Origin: DATFRX01 sp035630615
GTDB lineage: Bacteria > Actinomycetota > Actinomycetes > Propionibacteriales > Nocardioidaceae
Reading direction: 5' to 3'
Length of the DNA stretch: 7,408 bases
Assembly: GCA_035630615.1 (NCBI GenBank)
Contig: DASQKI010000078.1
Span: 1 to 7,408, forward strand
Part shown: positions 1 to 5,697 of the stretch, piece by piece
Position numbering within the stretch: the stretch's first letter is position 1
How the letters are laid out: the number at the start of each line of letters is the position of its first letter
Notes under the pieces: generated by a model
Database searches by the model: none
Told to the model about the DNA's origin: nothing
Seen by the model: only the letters and a program-made list of their open reading frames with translations
Made by a program: the position numbers and the translations under genes

Positions 1-103
1 CCAAGTACTCGACGCAAGCCTCGTCGTCAGGAAACCACTCGCGGAACTCCTGATAGGTCCGCGGATAATCCCTGCCGCCCCTCGGCCGCTGCACCTCGCT
101 CAC
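1..103 (-). CDS. IS1595-type transposase, N-terminal fragment (runs off left edge)
   Basis: Reading the complement from a GTG at 103 gives 34 residues that begin VSEVQRPRGGRDYPRTYQEF and continue REWFPDDEACVEYL. The pattern YPRTxxEFxxWFPDDxACxxYL is the one I know from the extreme N-terminus of IS1595-family transposases, just ahead of their CPxC zinc ribbon (Zn_Tnp_IS1595). The zinc ribbon and the DDE/N-type nuclease domain would lie to the left, outside the window, so intactness cannot be judged. A second in-frame GTG sits at 107-109 and an in-frame TAG lies just beyond it, so the start is bounded to one of these two codons. The gene is divergent from the DUF222 gene, with only 39 bp between them. 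No terminal inverted repeat or target-site duplication could be recognised in that gap. Family assignment is by recall of the motif; no search was run. Confidence 0.7.
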   Translation of the reverse strand, partial: MSEVQRPRGGRDYPRTYQEFREWFPDDEACVEYL

Positions 104-142
104 AGTCACACGCTACTGCACTCAAGCAGAGATGCAGGACAC

Positions 143-1570
143 ATGATCGAGCGCCGAGTTCGTGAGCTGGTGGCCGACGTAGAGTCGGCCAGCCAGTCGT
201 GGACGCCGGCGGAGCGAGTCGACGCGATCGGCGAGTTCGAGGCCGCGATCGCGATGTTGCAAACCCAAGCGAATGTCGAGGCGGTGGCCCTCGTCGATCA
301 GCGCCGCGTCGCCGATCGGGTCGCTGGCGTTGGGTCGGGTACGGCCGGGCGGGGAGCGCCGGTCGAGATCGCGATGGCCCGAGGGGTCTCGCGGGCGACG
401 GTCGATTATCAACTGGCGTTCGCTCGGCAACTGATCGAGGACCACCCCGTTCTATTAGCTGCCTGTCTCGACGGACAAGTCACCCAGCCGGCGGCGAAGC
501 ACATTGTCCACGCGACCGAGCCGCTGACATCGGAGCAGCGGCGCGCCATCGATGCCGAGCTCGCCGAGCTGGCCTGCGACCTGACGCCAGGCGACGTTCG
601 CAAGGCCGCCGACCGCAAAGTCACGGCGACCGACTCGGAGGCCGCAGAGAAGCGCCCCGAGGCGGCGCGGGCGCGCAAAGCGGTGCGGGCGATCATGCAC
701 GGCGACGGCACCGGCACAGTGTCGGCTTTGTTGCCTGCGGAGCAGGCGGTGGCGGTCTGGCAGGTGCTCGACCACGAGGCCCGCTGCCGTCGTAGCGAGG
801 GTGATGAGCGCTCGATCAACGACCTGATGTGCGACACCTTGGTCGAGCGGGTCACCGGTCAGTCGACCGCCTCGGACCTCAGCCTCGAGGTCGGTATCGT
901 CATCTCCATCACGAGTCTGCTCGGCCTCGACGACCAGCCGGCCAAACTCCTTAGCTACCGCGGTGGCGACTACGGCGTACTTCCCGCCGAGATCGCCCGT
1001 GCACTTGCCGGCAGCGAGTCAGCTTGGGCACGTCGACTTGTCTGCGACCCGGTGGATGGCCGGCTGCTCTTCATGGATCCCACCCGACGCCACTTCGCCG
1101 GTGCACTTCGCAGGTTCATCATCTACCGAGACGGCTGCAGTCGCCGGCCGTTCTCGAGCACGCCGATCTACGACATCGACCACATCGATCGCTACGCCGA
1201 CGGCGGCCTCACCGTCCCCGCCAACGGAGAGGGCCTCGGCAAGTCCGACCATCCGGTGCGTGACTTACCTGGCTGGGCCGTCATCACGATCAACGGCGAT
1301 GCCGGGATCGGAGTTCGCTGGACCACGCCGACCGGACACCAATACGTCTCCCGACCCCCTCCCGTCCTCGGCTGGGGCAATACCAAGACGCGGGAGTCAT
1401 CAAGGCCACCCACCGTGACCCGTTTGGTAGCCATCGAGTTCGAGCGCCATCGCCTCCCGATCGAATACGCCGGGCGACACCATCCTCGGTCAGACGCGGC
1501 CGGACGTACGATGCTGCCATGGCGCCCAGGGCAGTCGCCGTCGTCGTCGATGACGGCGCGGTCCTGGTGA
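143..1570 (+). CDS. DUF222 / HNH endonuclease-like protein (13E12 family) with degenerate HNH domain
   Basis: A 475-residue protein of the actinobacterial 13E12-repeat type. Residues ~10-300 are the mostly helical DUF222 domain, including the typical GVSRATVDYQLAFARQL helix and the ARKAVRAI...GTGTVSALLPAEQA segment. Residues ~325-378 are the HNH region: IYRDG, then DIDH (344-347), DGG (353-355), N361 and the closing DLPGW. Aligned without gaps to the usual family pattern (TCRxPxC ... GLCxxC), the cysteine positions read S333, S338, G366 and D369; a cysteine survives only at 332. Zinc binding is therefore probably lost, so nuclease activity is doubtful. These proteins are multi-copy in actinobacteria and their function is poorly known. 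An AGGA lies at 136-139, only 3 nt before the ATG, a weak and close ribosome site. The last ~31 residues look unlike the family, and the final 52 nt overlap the next gene in another frame, so the natural C-terminus probably lies near EYAG (residue 444). Codons 452-457 are the rare leucine pair CTA TTA. Confidence 0.85.
   Translation: MIERRVRELVADVESASQSWTPAERVDAIGEFEAAIAMLQTQANVEAVALVDQRRVADRVAGVGSGTAGRGAPVEIAMARGVSRATVDYQLAFARQLIEDHPVLLAACLDGQVTQPAAKHIVHATEPLTSEQRRAIDAELAELACDLTPGDVRKAADRKVTATDSEAAEKRPEAARARKAVRAIMHGDGTGTVSALLPAEQAVAVWQVLDHEARCRRSEGDERSINDLMCDTLVERVTGQSTASDLSLEVGIVISITSLLGLDDQPAKLLSYRGGDYGVLPAEIARALAGSESAWARRLVCDPVDGRLLFMDPTRRHFAGALRRFIIYRDGCSRRPFSSTPIYDIDHIDRYADGGLTVPANGEGLGKSDHPVRDLPGWAVITINGDAGIGVRWTTPTGHQYVSRPPPVLGWGNTKTRESSRPPTVTRLVAIEFERHRLPIEYAGRHHPRSDAAGRTMLPWRPGQSPSSSMTARSW
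1507..1512 (+). promoter_or_regulatory. -10-like hexamer TACGAT for the Nudix gene (leaderless)
   Basis: TACGAT fits the actinobacterial -10 pattern TANNNT. It ends 6 nt before the Nudix ATG, the spacing expected if transcription starts on the A of ATG. It lies inside the 3' end of the DUF222 frame. No good -35 element or Shine-Dalgarno sequence is visible. Confidence 0.45.
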
Positions 1571-2142
1571 TGCATCGCCTCAGCGACGGCGCGGCCTACT
1601 ACACACTCCCCGGCGGCTCCGTCGAGGACGGAGAGTCGATCGAGCAGGCTTGTACCCGCGAGCTCCACGAGGAGACCGGACTGCACGGGCGCATCGTCGG
1701 CCAGGTCATGACGCTCGACAACCGCGGCCGCACCGAGCACTACGTCCTCATGACAGCCGAGCGAGGCGAGCTCCGCGTCGGCGAGCCGGAGGCGTCTCGT
1801 ACGTCGGCCACCAACCGCTACTGCCCGATGTGGGTGCCGCTGACCGAGCTCGCTGACGTCAACCTGCGAACCGGACGAGGCGCGACAGGCCGTGATGCGA
1901 GTCCGTCGTGGCGTGGTGCCGGGCATCAATATGGGCAGGGCTCTGACGTTCGGCGCGGTCGCGCAGGAGTACTCGAGGTCGCGACCGAGCTATCCCGTCG
2001 ACGCCGTCGACTGGTTGGCCCCGCAGCGCCAGCTCGCGTCGCCGACGTGGGTGCTGGGACCGGCAAGCTGACTTCGCTTCTGGTCGACCGTGGCTTGGTT
2101 GTCGAGGCCGTCGAACCCGACCGAGGATGCTTACCGTCCTGA
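1519..2142 (+). CDS. Nudix hydrolase with frameshifted C-terminus
   Basis: Residues 1-117 form a MutT-like Nudix domain. The Nudix box GX5EX7REUXEEXGU is matched exactly from G33 to L55 (E39, R47-E48-L49, E51-E52, G54), so metal-dependent hydrolysis of a nucleoside-diphosphate-linked substrate is expected; the substrate cannot be told. The domain ends at WVPLTELADVNLR. After that the open frame turns arginine-rich and unlike the family, while the +1 frame continues plausibly from 1868 as EPDEARQAVMRVRRG. A frameshift near 1867 is the simplest reading. The out-of-frame tail then enters the neighbouring methyltransferase and accidentally picks up its SAM-binding motif I (from 2038) before stopping at 2142. 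The apparent 207-residue Nudix-methyltransferase fusion is therefore an artefact of decay or of a sequencing error, not a designed fusion. The ATG is preferred because of the protein's N-terminal fit and the -10-like hexamer 6 nt upstream. It overlaps the DUF222 frame by 52 nt. Confidence 0.75.
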   Translation: MAPRAVAVVVDDGAVLVMHRLSDGAAYYTLPGGSVEDGESIEQACTRELHEETGLHGRIVGQVMTLDNRGRTEHYVLMTAERGELRVGEPEASRTSATNRYCPMWVPLTELADVNLRTGRGATGRDASPSWRGAGHQYGQGSDVRRGRAGVLEVATELSRRRRRLVGPAAPARVADVGAGTGKLTSLLVDRGLVVEAVEPDRGCLPS

Positions 2143-2654
2143 CACAAGACAACCCCAAGGCTCATCCGCATCAGAGCGTGTCTGACGCGCTGCAGTTCGA
2201 CGATGCGTCCCTCGATGCGGTACTGGTGGCAGACGCGTGGCATTGGTTCGCCGTCGAGACCACGATCGCCGAAGTCAGGCGAGTCCTCAAGCCCGGTGGC
2301 TGGCTCGGCCTGGTCTGGAACACCGTGACACCGGCGCTGCCGTGGGAAAAGGAGCTCGCGGGCGTCGATCCCGACCGGAAGGGAACGCCCGACGCAGACC
2401 AAACGTCGCTGCCTTTCCCGGCCGGCGAGACTGAGTATGCGACCTTCCCCTGGGTTTGGGAGATCACTCCAGAGCACTACATAGCGAACCTTGCCACGAC
2501 CTCCGCCGTCCTCGCGATGACACAGTCACAGCGCCAATCGACGCTGGACGGCGCGCGTTCGGTCCTTGCGCGGGCCAGCGCCGAGCGTCGGCGCTCGACG
2601 CTGTCGTTTCACCACTCAGCCGCTTGCGCTCGGTGGACACCCGCAAAAGGCTGA
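1931..2654 (+). pseudogene. Class I SAM-dependent methyltransferase, broken by two frameshifts
   Basis: A Methyltransf_11-like enzyme must be pieced together from three frames. From ATG 1931 (ATG 1895 is an in-frame alternative) the N-terminus reads MGRALTFGAVAQEYSRSRPS and on to DAVDWLAP. Near 2017-2025 the frame changes and motif I follows as ARVADVGAGTGKL from about 2032, with the acidic VVEAVEPD strand after it. Near 2118-2126 it changes again to the frame opened by ATG 2127, which carries DAVLVADAWHWF, the VLKPGGWLGLVWNT motif and a normal-looking end at FHHSAACARWTPA. The three pieces align end to end with little or no overlap, for about 241 residues in total, close to the usual size of this family. 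The methyl acceptor is unknown. If the frameshifts are real the gene is dead; the fragment at 2127-2654 alone lacks the SAM-binding loop. Substitutions elsewhere look mild, so the breaks are recent or are base-calling errors. It ends 5 bp from the convergent S15 gene, with no terminator hairpin seen. Confidence 0.8.
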
Positions 2655-2659
2655 CCACA

Positions 2660-4588
2660 TCACCGGGGGAGGGTCTGATGCCATCGACGGCGGGCGATGA
2701 TCCGCTCGCCATCGGTCTCGGGTGCCTCGACCGCCTCCAGTTCGAGCGTCACTTCGTAGTCGGCGGCGCCGATTCGCACATCCAGCCGTGACCGGGTCTC
2801 GACGGTGGCCTCGGGCCAGGCCAGTCGGAAGCGCACGTCGCCGTCGGCCCGCTGCTCGAAGGCCTGGGTGTCGACGACGACCCGACCGCGGTAGTGCTCG
2901 GTCACCTCGCCGTGATGCGGCACTTCGTAGGTCGAGCCGTGGTCGACGACGCAGGCGGTCTCGCGGCGCAGCACATCGCGCTCGACGCGCCAGAGCACTC
3001 CCTCGCCCTCCTCGGCGGCGTCGCTGCCGGCCGGGAGGTCAGGCGGATCGTACGGCGACGGCCCGGACCAGGTCGGGAGCACGAGTTCGCCGCCGTGCAC
3101 GGTGATCGTCACCGGTTCGGGCGGCGCTACCGTGTTGGGCCAGTCGGCGCCCGCAATCGACAGGCGCAGCCGCTGGCCGGGGTCGAAGGAGTATGCGCAG
3201 GCGTCGAGGGGCACCGTGACGTCGTACGTCTGGCCCGGCTCCAACGGCGTCGGTGATGTGCCCGATGTACGAAACGCCAGGTCCGACGAGCCACGCGAAA
3301 CCAGCGCGGATGTGCCGTCGCCGAACACATCGCACAGCTTCGCCGAGATGTAGGCCGCGGGCCGATCGACGCTGACCCGCAGTCGGACCTCGGGCTGACC
3401 CAGGATCGCCAGCCCGTCCGCGACCCACTCCCAGGTCATCGATGCCACGTCGTCGAACCGCTGGTCGCCACTTTGTCCCCACGGCAAATGACCGGCGCAG
3501 TCGATCCAGGCGTCGATGCCGGTGTCGGCGCGCACGACGTACGGTGCGCGGCCGTCGAGCGACAACGCGTGGGGTCGGACCCGCAGCGACGGCCACTCCT
3601 CGCGTACCCAATGTCCCTCGTGGGTGTCGAGATCGGGCGCCGGTCGAGTCGATGACCGCACGAACGCCGTCACGGCTGGCGCCGAGAGTCCGTCGTCGAC
3701 GGCGACGTCGCGCCCGCGCAGCCAGCGATCCCACCAGGCCACCATCTCGGAGACGAGGTCGATCCGAGGTCCGGGCAGGCCCGACTCGGGCGCGACGTGA
3801 GCCCACGGGCCAGCGAGCAGCCGATGCGGGACGCCGCCGCGGCGCAGCGCCTCCACGGTCCGGAAGCTGTTGTTGCGGTAGCCGTCGGCCCAGCCGGCGA
3901 CGATCATGACCGGGCACTGGATACGGTCGTAGTCCGGCGCGACCGAGCCGTGTCGCCAGTACGGGCCGTCCGTACGCTCGGCGAGCCAGGTCAGCAGCCA
4001 CGGCTCGTACGTCTCCACGCGCCGTCGCCACTCGTCCCGCCAGTCAGGTCCCCACACGCTTGGCACCGGCGGCAACGCGTTCATCGGCGTCATGTAGTGG
4101 CAGTAGTCGACCAGGTCGACCATCTTCAGCATGCCGCCACGCCAGTGGACGTCGTCGGTCCATCTGTCGTCGGTGGCGTAGATCGCGACGATCGCCTTCA
4201 AGGCCGGCGGCCGCTCGCACGCGATCTGCAGCGAGTTGAAGCCCGAGTACGACGTGCCCCACATGCCGACGGAGCCGTCGCACCACGGTTGGTCGGCGAG
4301 CCAGGCGATCACGGCGCACAGGTCGACCTGCTCCCGCGGCGGATATTCGTCGGTCGCGTCGCCTCCTGATGAGCCGGTGCCGCGCAGGTCGAGCCGGCAC
4401 ACCGCGTAGCCGTACTCGTCACATAGCCGGACGTACTCGTCGGCATAGCCGCTGGTCAAGTCGTCCTTGCGATACGGGAGCGCCTCCAGCAAGCAAGGCT
4501 GCGGCCCCTCCGACTCGGCCGGGAGGTAGAGCGTCGCGGAGAGCTCGACTCCGTCGTCCATCGCGATTCGGACCTCGCGCCGGCTCAT
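2660..4588 (-). CDS. CocE/NonD-family (peptidase S15) serine hydrolase
   Basis: A 642-residue alpha/beta-hydrolase related to cocaine esterase and X-Pro dipeptidyl-peptidases, acting on ester or amide bonds; the substrate is unknown. The catalytic set is complete by comparison with CocE: Ser113 in GTSYSG (111-116), Asp235 in AGWADGY, His264 in GPWAH, and the probable oxyanion Tyr39 in LPYRKDD. Residues ~1-290 are the hydrolase core with its helical cap. Residues ~300-510 are the jelly-roll PepX_C domain, with the strand pattern LRVSVDRPAAYISAKLCDV. Residues ~525-642 are an extra beta-rich C-terminal segment typical of the longer subfamily. There is no signal peptide, so it is probably cytosolic. 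The ATG at 4588 is chosen because it overlaps the stop of the S58 gene as ATGA and because homology begins at once (VRIAMDDGVELSATLYLP). The open frame extends 118 codons further upstream, but that part is low-complexity, arginine-rich and antisense-like to the S58 gene. The two genes are almost certainly cotranscribed and translationally coupled. Confidence 0.88.
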   Translation of the reverse strand: MSRREVRIAMDDGVELSATLYLPAESEGPQPCLLEALPYRKDDLTSGYADEYVRLCDEYGYAVCRLDLRGTGSSGGDATDEYPPREQVDLCAVIAWLADQPWCDGSVGMWGTSYSGFNSLQIACERPPALKAIVAIYATDDRWTDDVHWRGGMLKMVDLVDYCHYMTPMNALPPVPSVWGPDWRDEWRRRVETYEPWLLTWLAERTDGPYWRHGSVAPDYDRIQCPVMIVAGWADGYRNNSFRTVEALRRGGVPHRLLAGPWAHVAPESGLPGPRIDLVSEMVAWWDRWLRGRDVAVDDGLSAPAVTAFVRSSTRPAPDLDTHEGHWVREEWPSLRVRPHALSLDGRAPYVVRADTGIDAWIDCAGHLPWGQSGDQRFDDVASMTWEWVADGLAILGQPEVRLRVSVDRPAAYISAKLCDVFGDGTSALVSRGSSDLAFRTSGTSPTPLEPGQTYDVTVPLDACAYSFDPGQRLRLSIAGADWPNTVAPPEPVTITVHGGELVLPTWSGPSPYDPPDLPAGSDAAEEGEGVLWRVERDVLRRETACVVDHGSTYEVPHHGEVTEHYRGRVVVDTQAFEQRADGDVRFRLAWPEATVETRSRLDVRIGAADYEVTLELEAVEAPETDGERIIARRRWHQTLPR

Positions 4589-5661
4589 CGGCCATGCTCC
4601 CGGAGAAGGCGAGCCACGGCGTCGGCCGGCAAGCCCTCCTCTCGGTTGCCGCTCCGCCCGACGACGGTCGGCGACGCCAGCATTGAGTTGAGCACCGCCT
4701 CCTCGGCCGCGTCGACGACAGCCTCGAACATCGAGTCGAGCGCCCGGCCCGCGACGGTCGGCGGCGTGATCCACTCGCCGCCGCGGCTCATCCGGGCTCC
4801 GGTCGCCGCCGCCAGGAAGATCTCGCCACTGCCGTTGTGGGCGACCGACCCGGTTCGGCTGAGGCCCAGGCCGATTCGGCGGGCCAGCCGTCCGCAGCCG
4901 GCCCCGTCGACAGCGGCGTCGGTCACCACGATCCCGATGCACGACCCGGCCGGCGCGCGGCCCACCGGTTGGTCGGCGGAGAGCAGCCGGCCCACCGGCA
5001 CTCCGTCCACCGTCAGCCGCTCGCGCTCGCCGAAGTTCGTCTGCAACAGCACGGCGACCGTGTGCCCCTCCGGCGTGACGCGGGACGCCGTGCCGATGCC
5101 GCCCTTGAAGCCGAGACAGCTCATGCCGGTGCCGGCGCCGACGCTGCCCTCGGCCGGCGGCTCGGTCGACCCGCGCGACTCCAGTGCCGCGTCCCAGGCC
5201 CGGTCGACATCCTCCCGAACGACCTGCATCCGGCGGGCGTCGTTGAGGTAGGAGTCGTCACACTCGCCGACGACCGGGATCACGAAGTCCTCGGCGACCT
5301 GCGGCTCCCGCTCGAGCAGACCCTCACAAGCCGCGTCGTAGACCCGGCCGAGCTGCAGCGTCGACGTCAGGAAGATCGGCGTCTGCAAACACCCCCATTC
5401 CGACGCGGTGATGAATCCGGTGCACTCGCCGGCGCCGTTGAGCACCGCGCCGCCGGCCGGAACCGCCACGTCGAACGCGTCCTCGGCCACGACGAGTACG
5501 GTCACGCCGGTCCGGGCGATCCCGCGGCCGTCCGGAGGATCCGGTTCGTCTCGCCAGACGGTCGTGTGTCCCAGCCCCACTCCTGCGACATCGAGCACCG
5601 AGTTGGTACGGCCTGCCGGAAGCGTCCCGATATTGATTCGCAAGTCAGTAGCGCGTGGCAT
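4585..5661 (-). CDS. DmpA/P1-type self-processing aminopeptidase (peptidase S58)
   Basis: A 358-residue N-terminal-nucleophile hydrolase of the L-aminopeptidase D-Ala-esterase/amidase (DmpA, BapA) family. Such enzymes are made as one chain that cuts itself before a serine to give alpha and beta subunits, and they release N-terminal residues, including D- or beta-amino acids in some members. Here the predicted cut is Gly239-Ser240 in APAGSCIGIVVTDA. The partner pair Ser278 and Glu280 (HNGSGE) lies exactly 38 and 40 residues later, matching Ser250/Ser288/Glu290 of DmpA. Asn209 (LLQTNFGERERL) and Tyr138 (GECDDSYLND) fit the remaining active-site positions. GAGTGM...FKGGIGTASR is the family's signature loop. 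No signal peptide is seen. The ATG at 5661 is preferred over a GTG at 5688 in the same frame because homology starts immediately and an AGGA sits 7 nt upstream. It is first in a two-gene operon with the S15 hydrolase and divergent from the amidohydrolase. Confidence 0.9.
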   Translation of the reverse strand: MPRATDLRINIGTLPAGRTNSVLDVAGVGLGHTTVWRDEPDPPDGRGIARTGVTVLVVAEDAFDVAVPAGGAVLNGAGECTGFITASEWGCLQTPIFLTSTLQLGRVYDAACEGLLEREPQVAEDFVIPVVGECDDSYLNDARRMQVVREDVDRAWDAALESRGSTEPPAEGSVGAGTGMSCLGFKGGIGTASRVTPEGHTVAVLLQTNFGERERLTVDGVPVGRLLSADQPVGRAPAGSCIGIVVTDAAVDGAGCGRLARRIGLGLSRTGSVAHNGSGEIFLAAATGARMSRGGEWITPPTVAGRALDSMFEAVVDAAEEAVLNSMLASPTVVGRSGNREEGLPADAVARLLREHGR

Positions 5662-5667
5662 GTGGGC

Positions 5668-5673
5668 ATCCTG
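5668..5673 (-). promoter_or_regulatory. Possible -10 element or ribosome site before the S58 gene
   Basis: On the complement the hexamer CAGGAT ends 6 nt before the ATG at 5661. It keeps the A at position 2 and the T at position 6 of the TANNNT pattern, which would give a leaderless transcript. The same bases contain AGGA at a normal Shine-Dalgarno distance (7 nt), so the two readings cannot be separated by eye. Confidence 0.3.
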
Positions 5674-5685
5674 CCGTACCGCTGG

Positions 5686-5691
5686 CACGAT
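5686..5691 (+). promoter_or_regulatory. -10-like hexamer CACGAT for the amidohydrolase gene (leaderless)
   Basis: CACGAT matches the two most conserved bases of the TANNNT pattern and ends 6 nt before GTG 5698, the same distance as TACGAT before the Nudix ATG. No Shine-Dalgarno sequence is visible, which favours a leaderless transcript. A -35 box at the usual distance would fall around 5663-5668, on top of the S58 start region. Confidence 0.38.
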
Positions 5692-5697
5692 GCCCAG

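Noticed and set aside
116..129. Short inverted repeat CTGC-N6-GCAG between the transposase and DUF222 starts
   Set aside because: Only 4 bp per arm; expected by chance and too weak to call an operator, transposon end or terminator.
1192..1929. 245-codon minus-strand open frame across the DUF222/Nudix junction
   Set aside because: No motif, and it lies antisense to two recognisable domains.
2640..2680. Terminator between the convergent methyltransferase and S15 genes
   Set aside because: The stops are 5 bp apart and I found no hairpin followed by a T-run on either strand.
3039..4031. 330-codon minus-strand frame within the S15 gene
   Set aside because: It is on the same strand but in another frame from the S15 hydrolase, whose domains cover the whole span; the alternative is arginine-rich with no motif.
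4589..4942. 118-codon upstream extension of the S15 hydrolase frame
   Set aside because: It is antisense-like, arginine/glycine-rich, overlaps the S58 gene completely, and family homology starts only at the ATG at 4588 that overlaps the S58 stop.
4837..5697. 287-codon upstream extension of the amidohydrolase frame
   Set aside because: It lies opposite the well-supported S58 gene and has low-complexity composition; the family N-terminus begins at GTG 5698.
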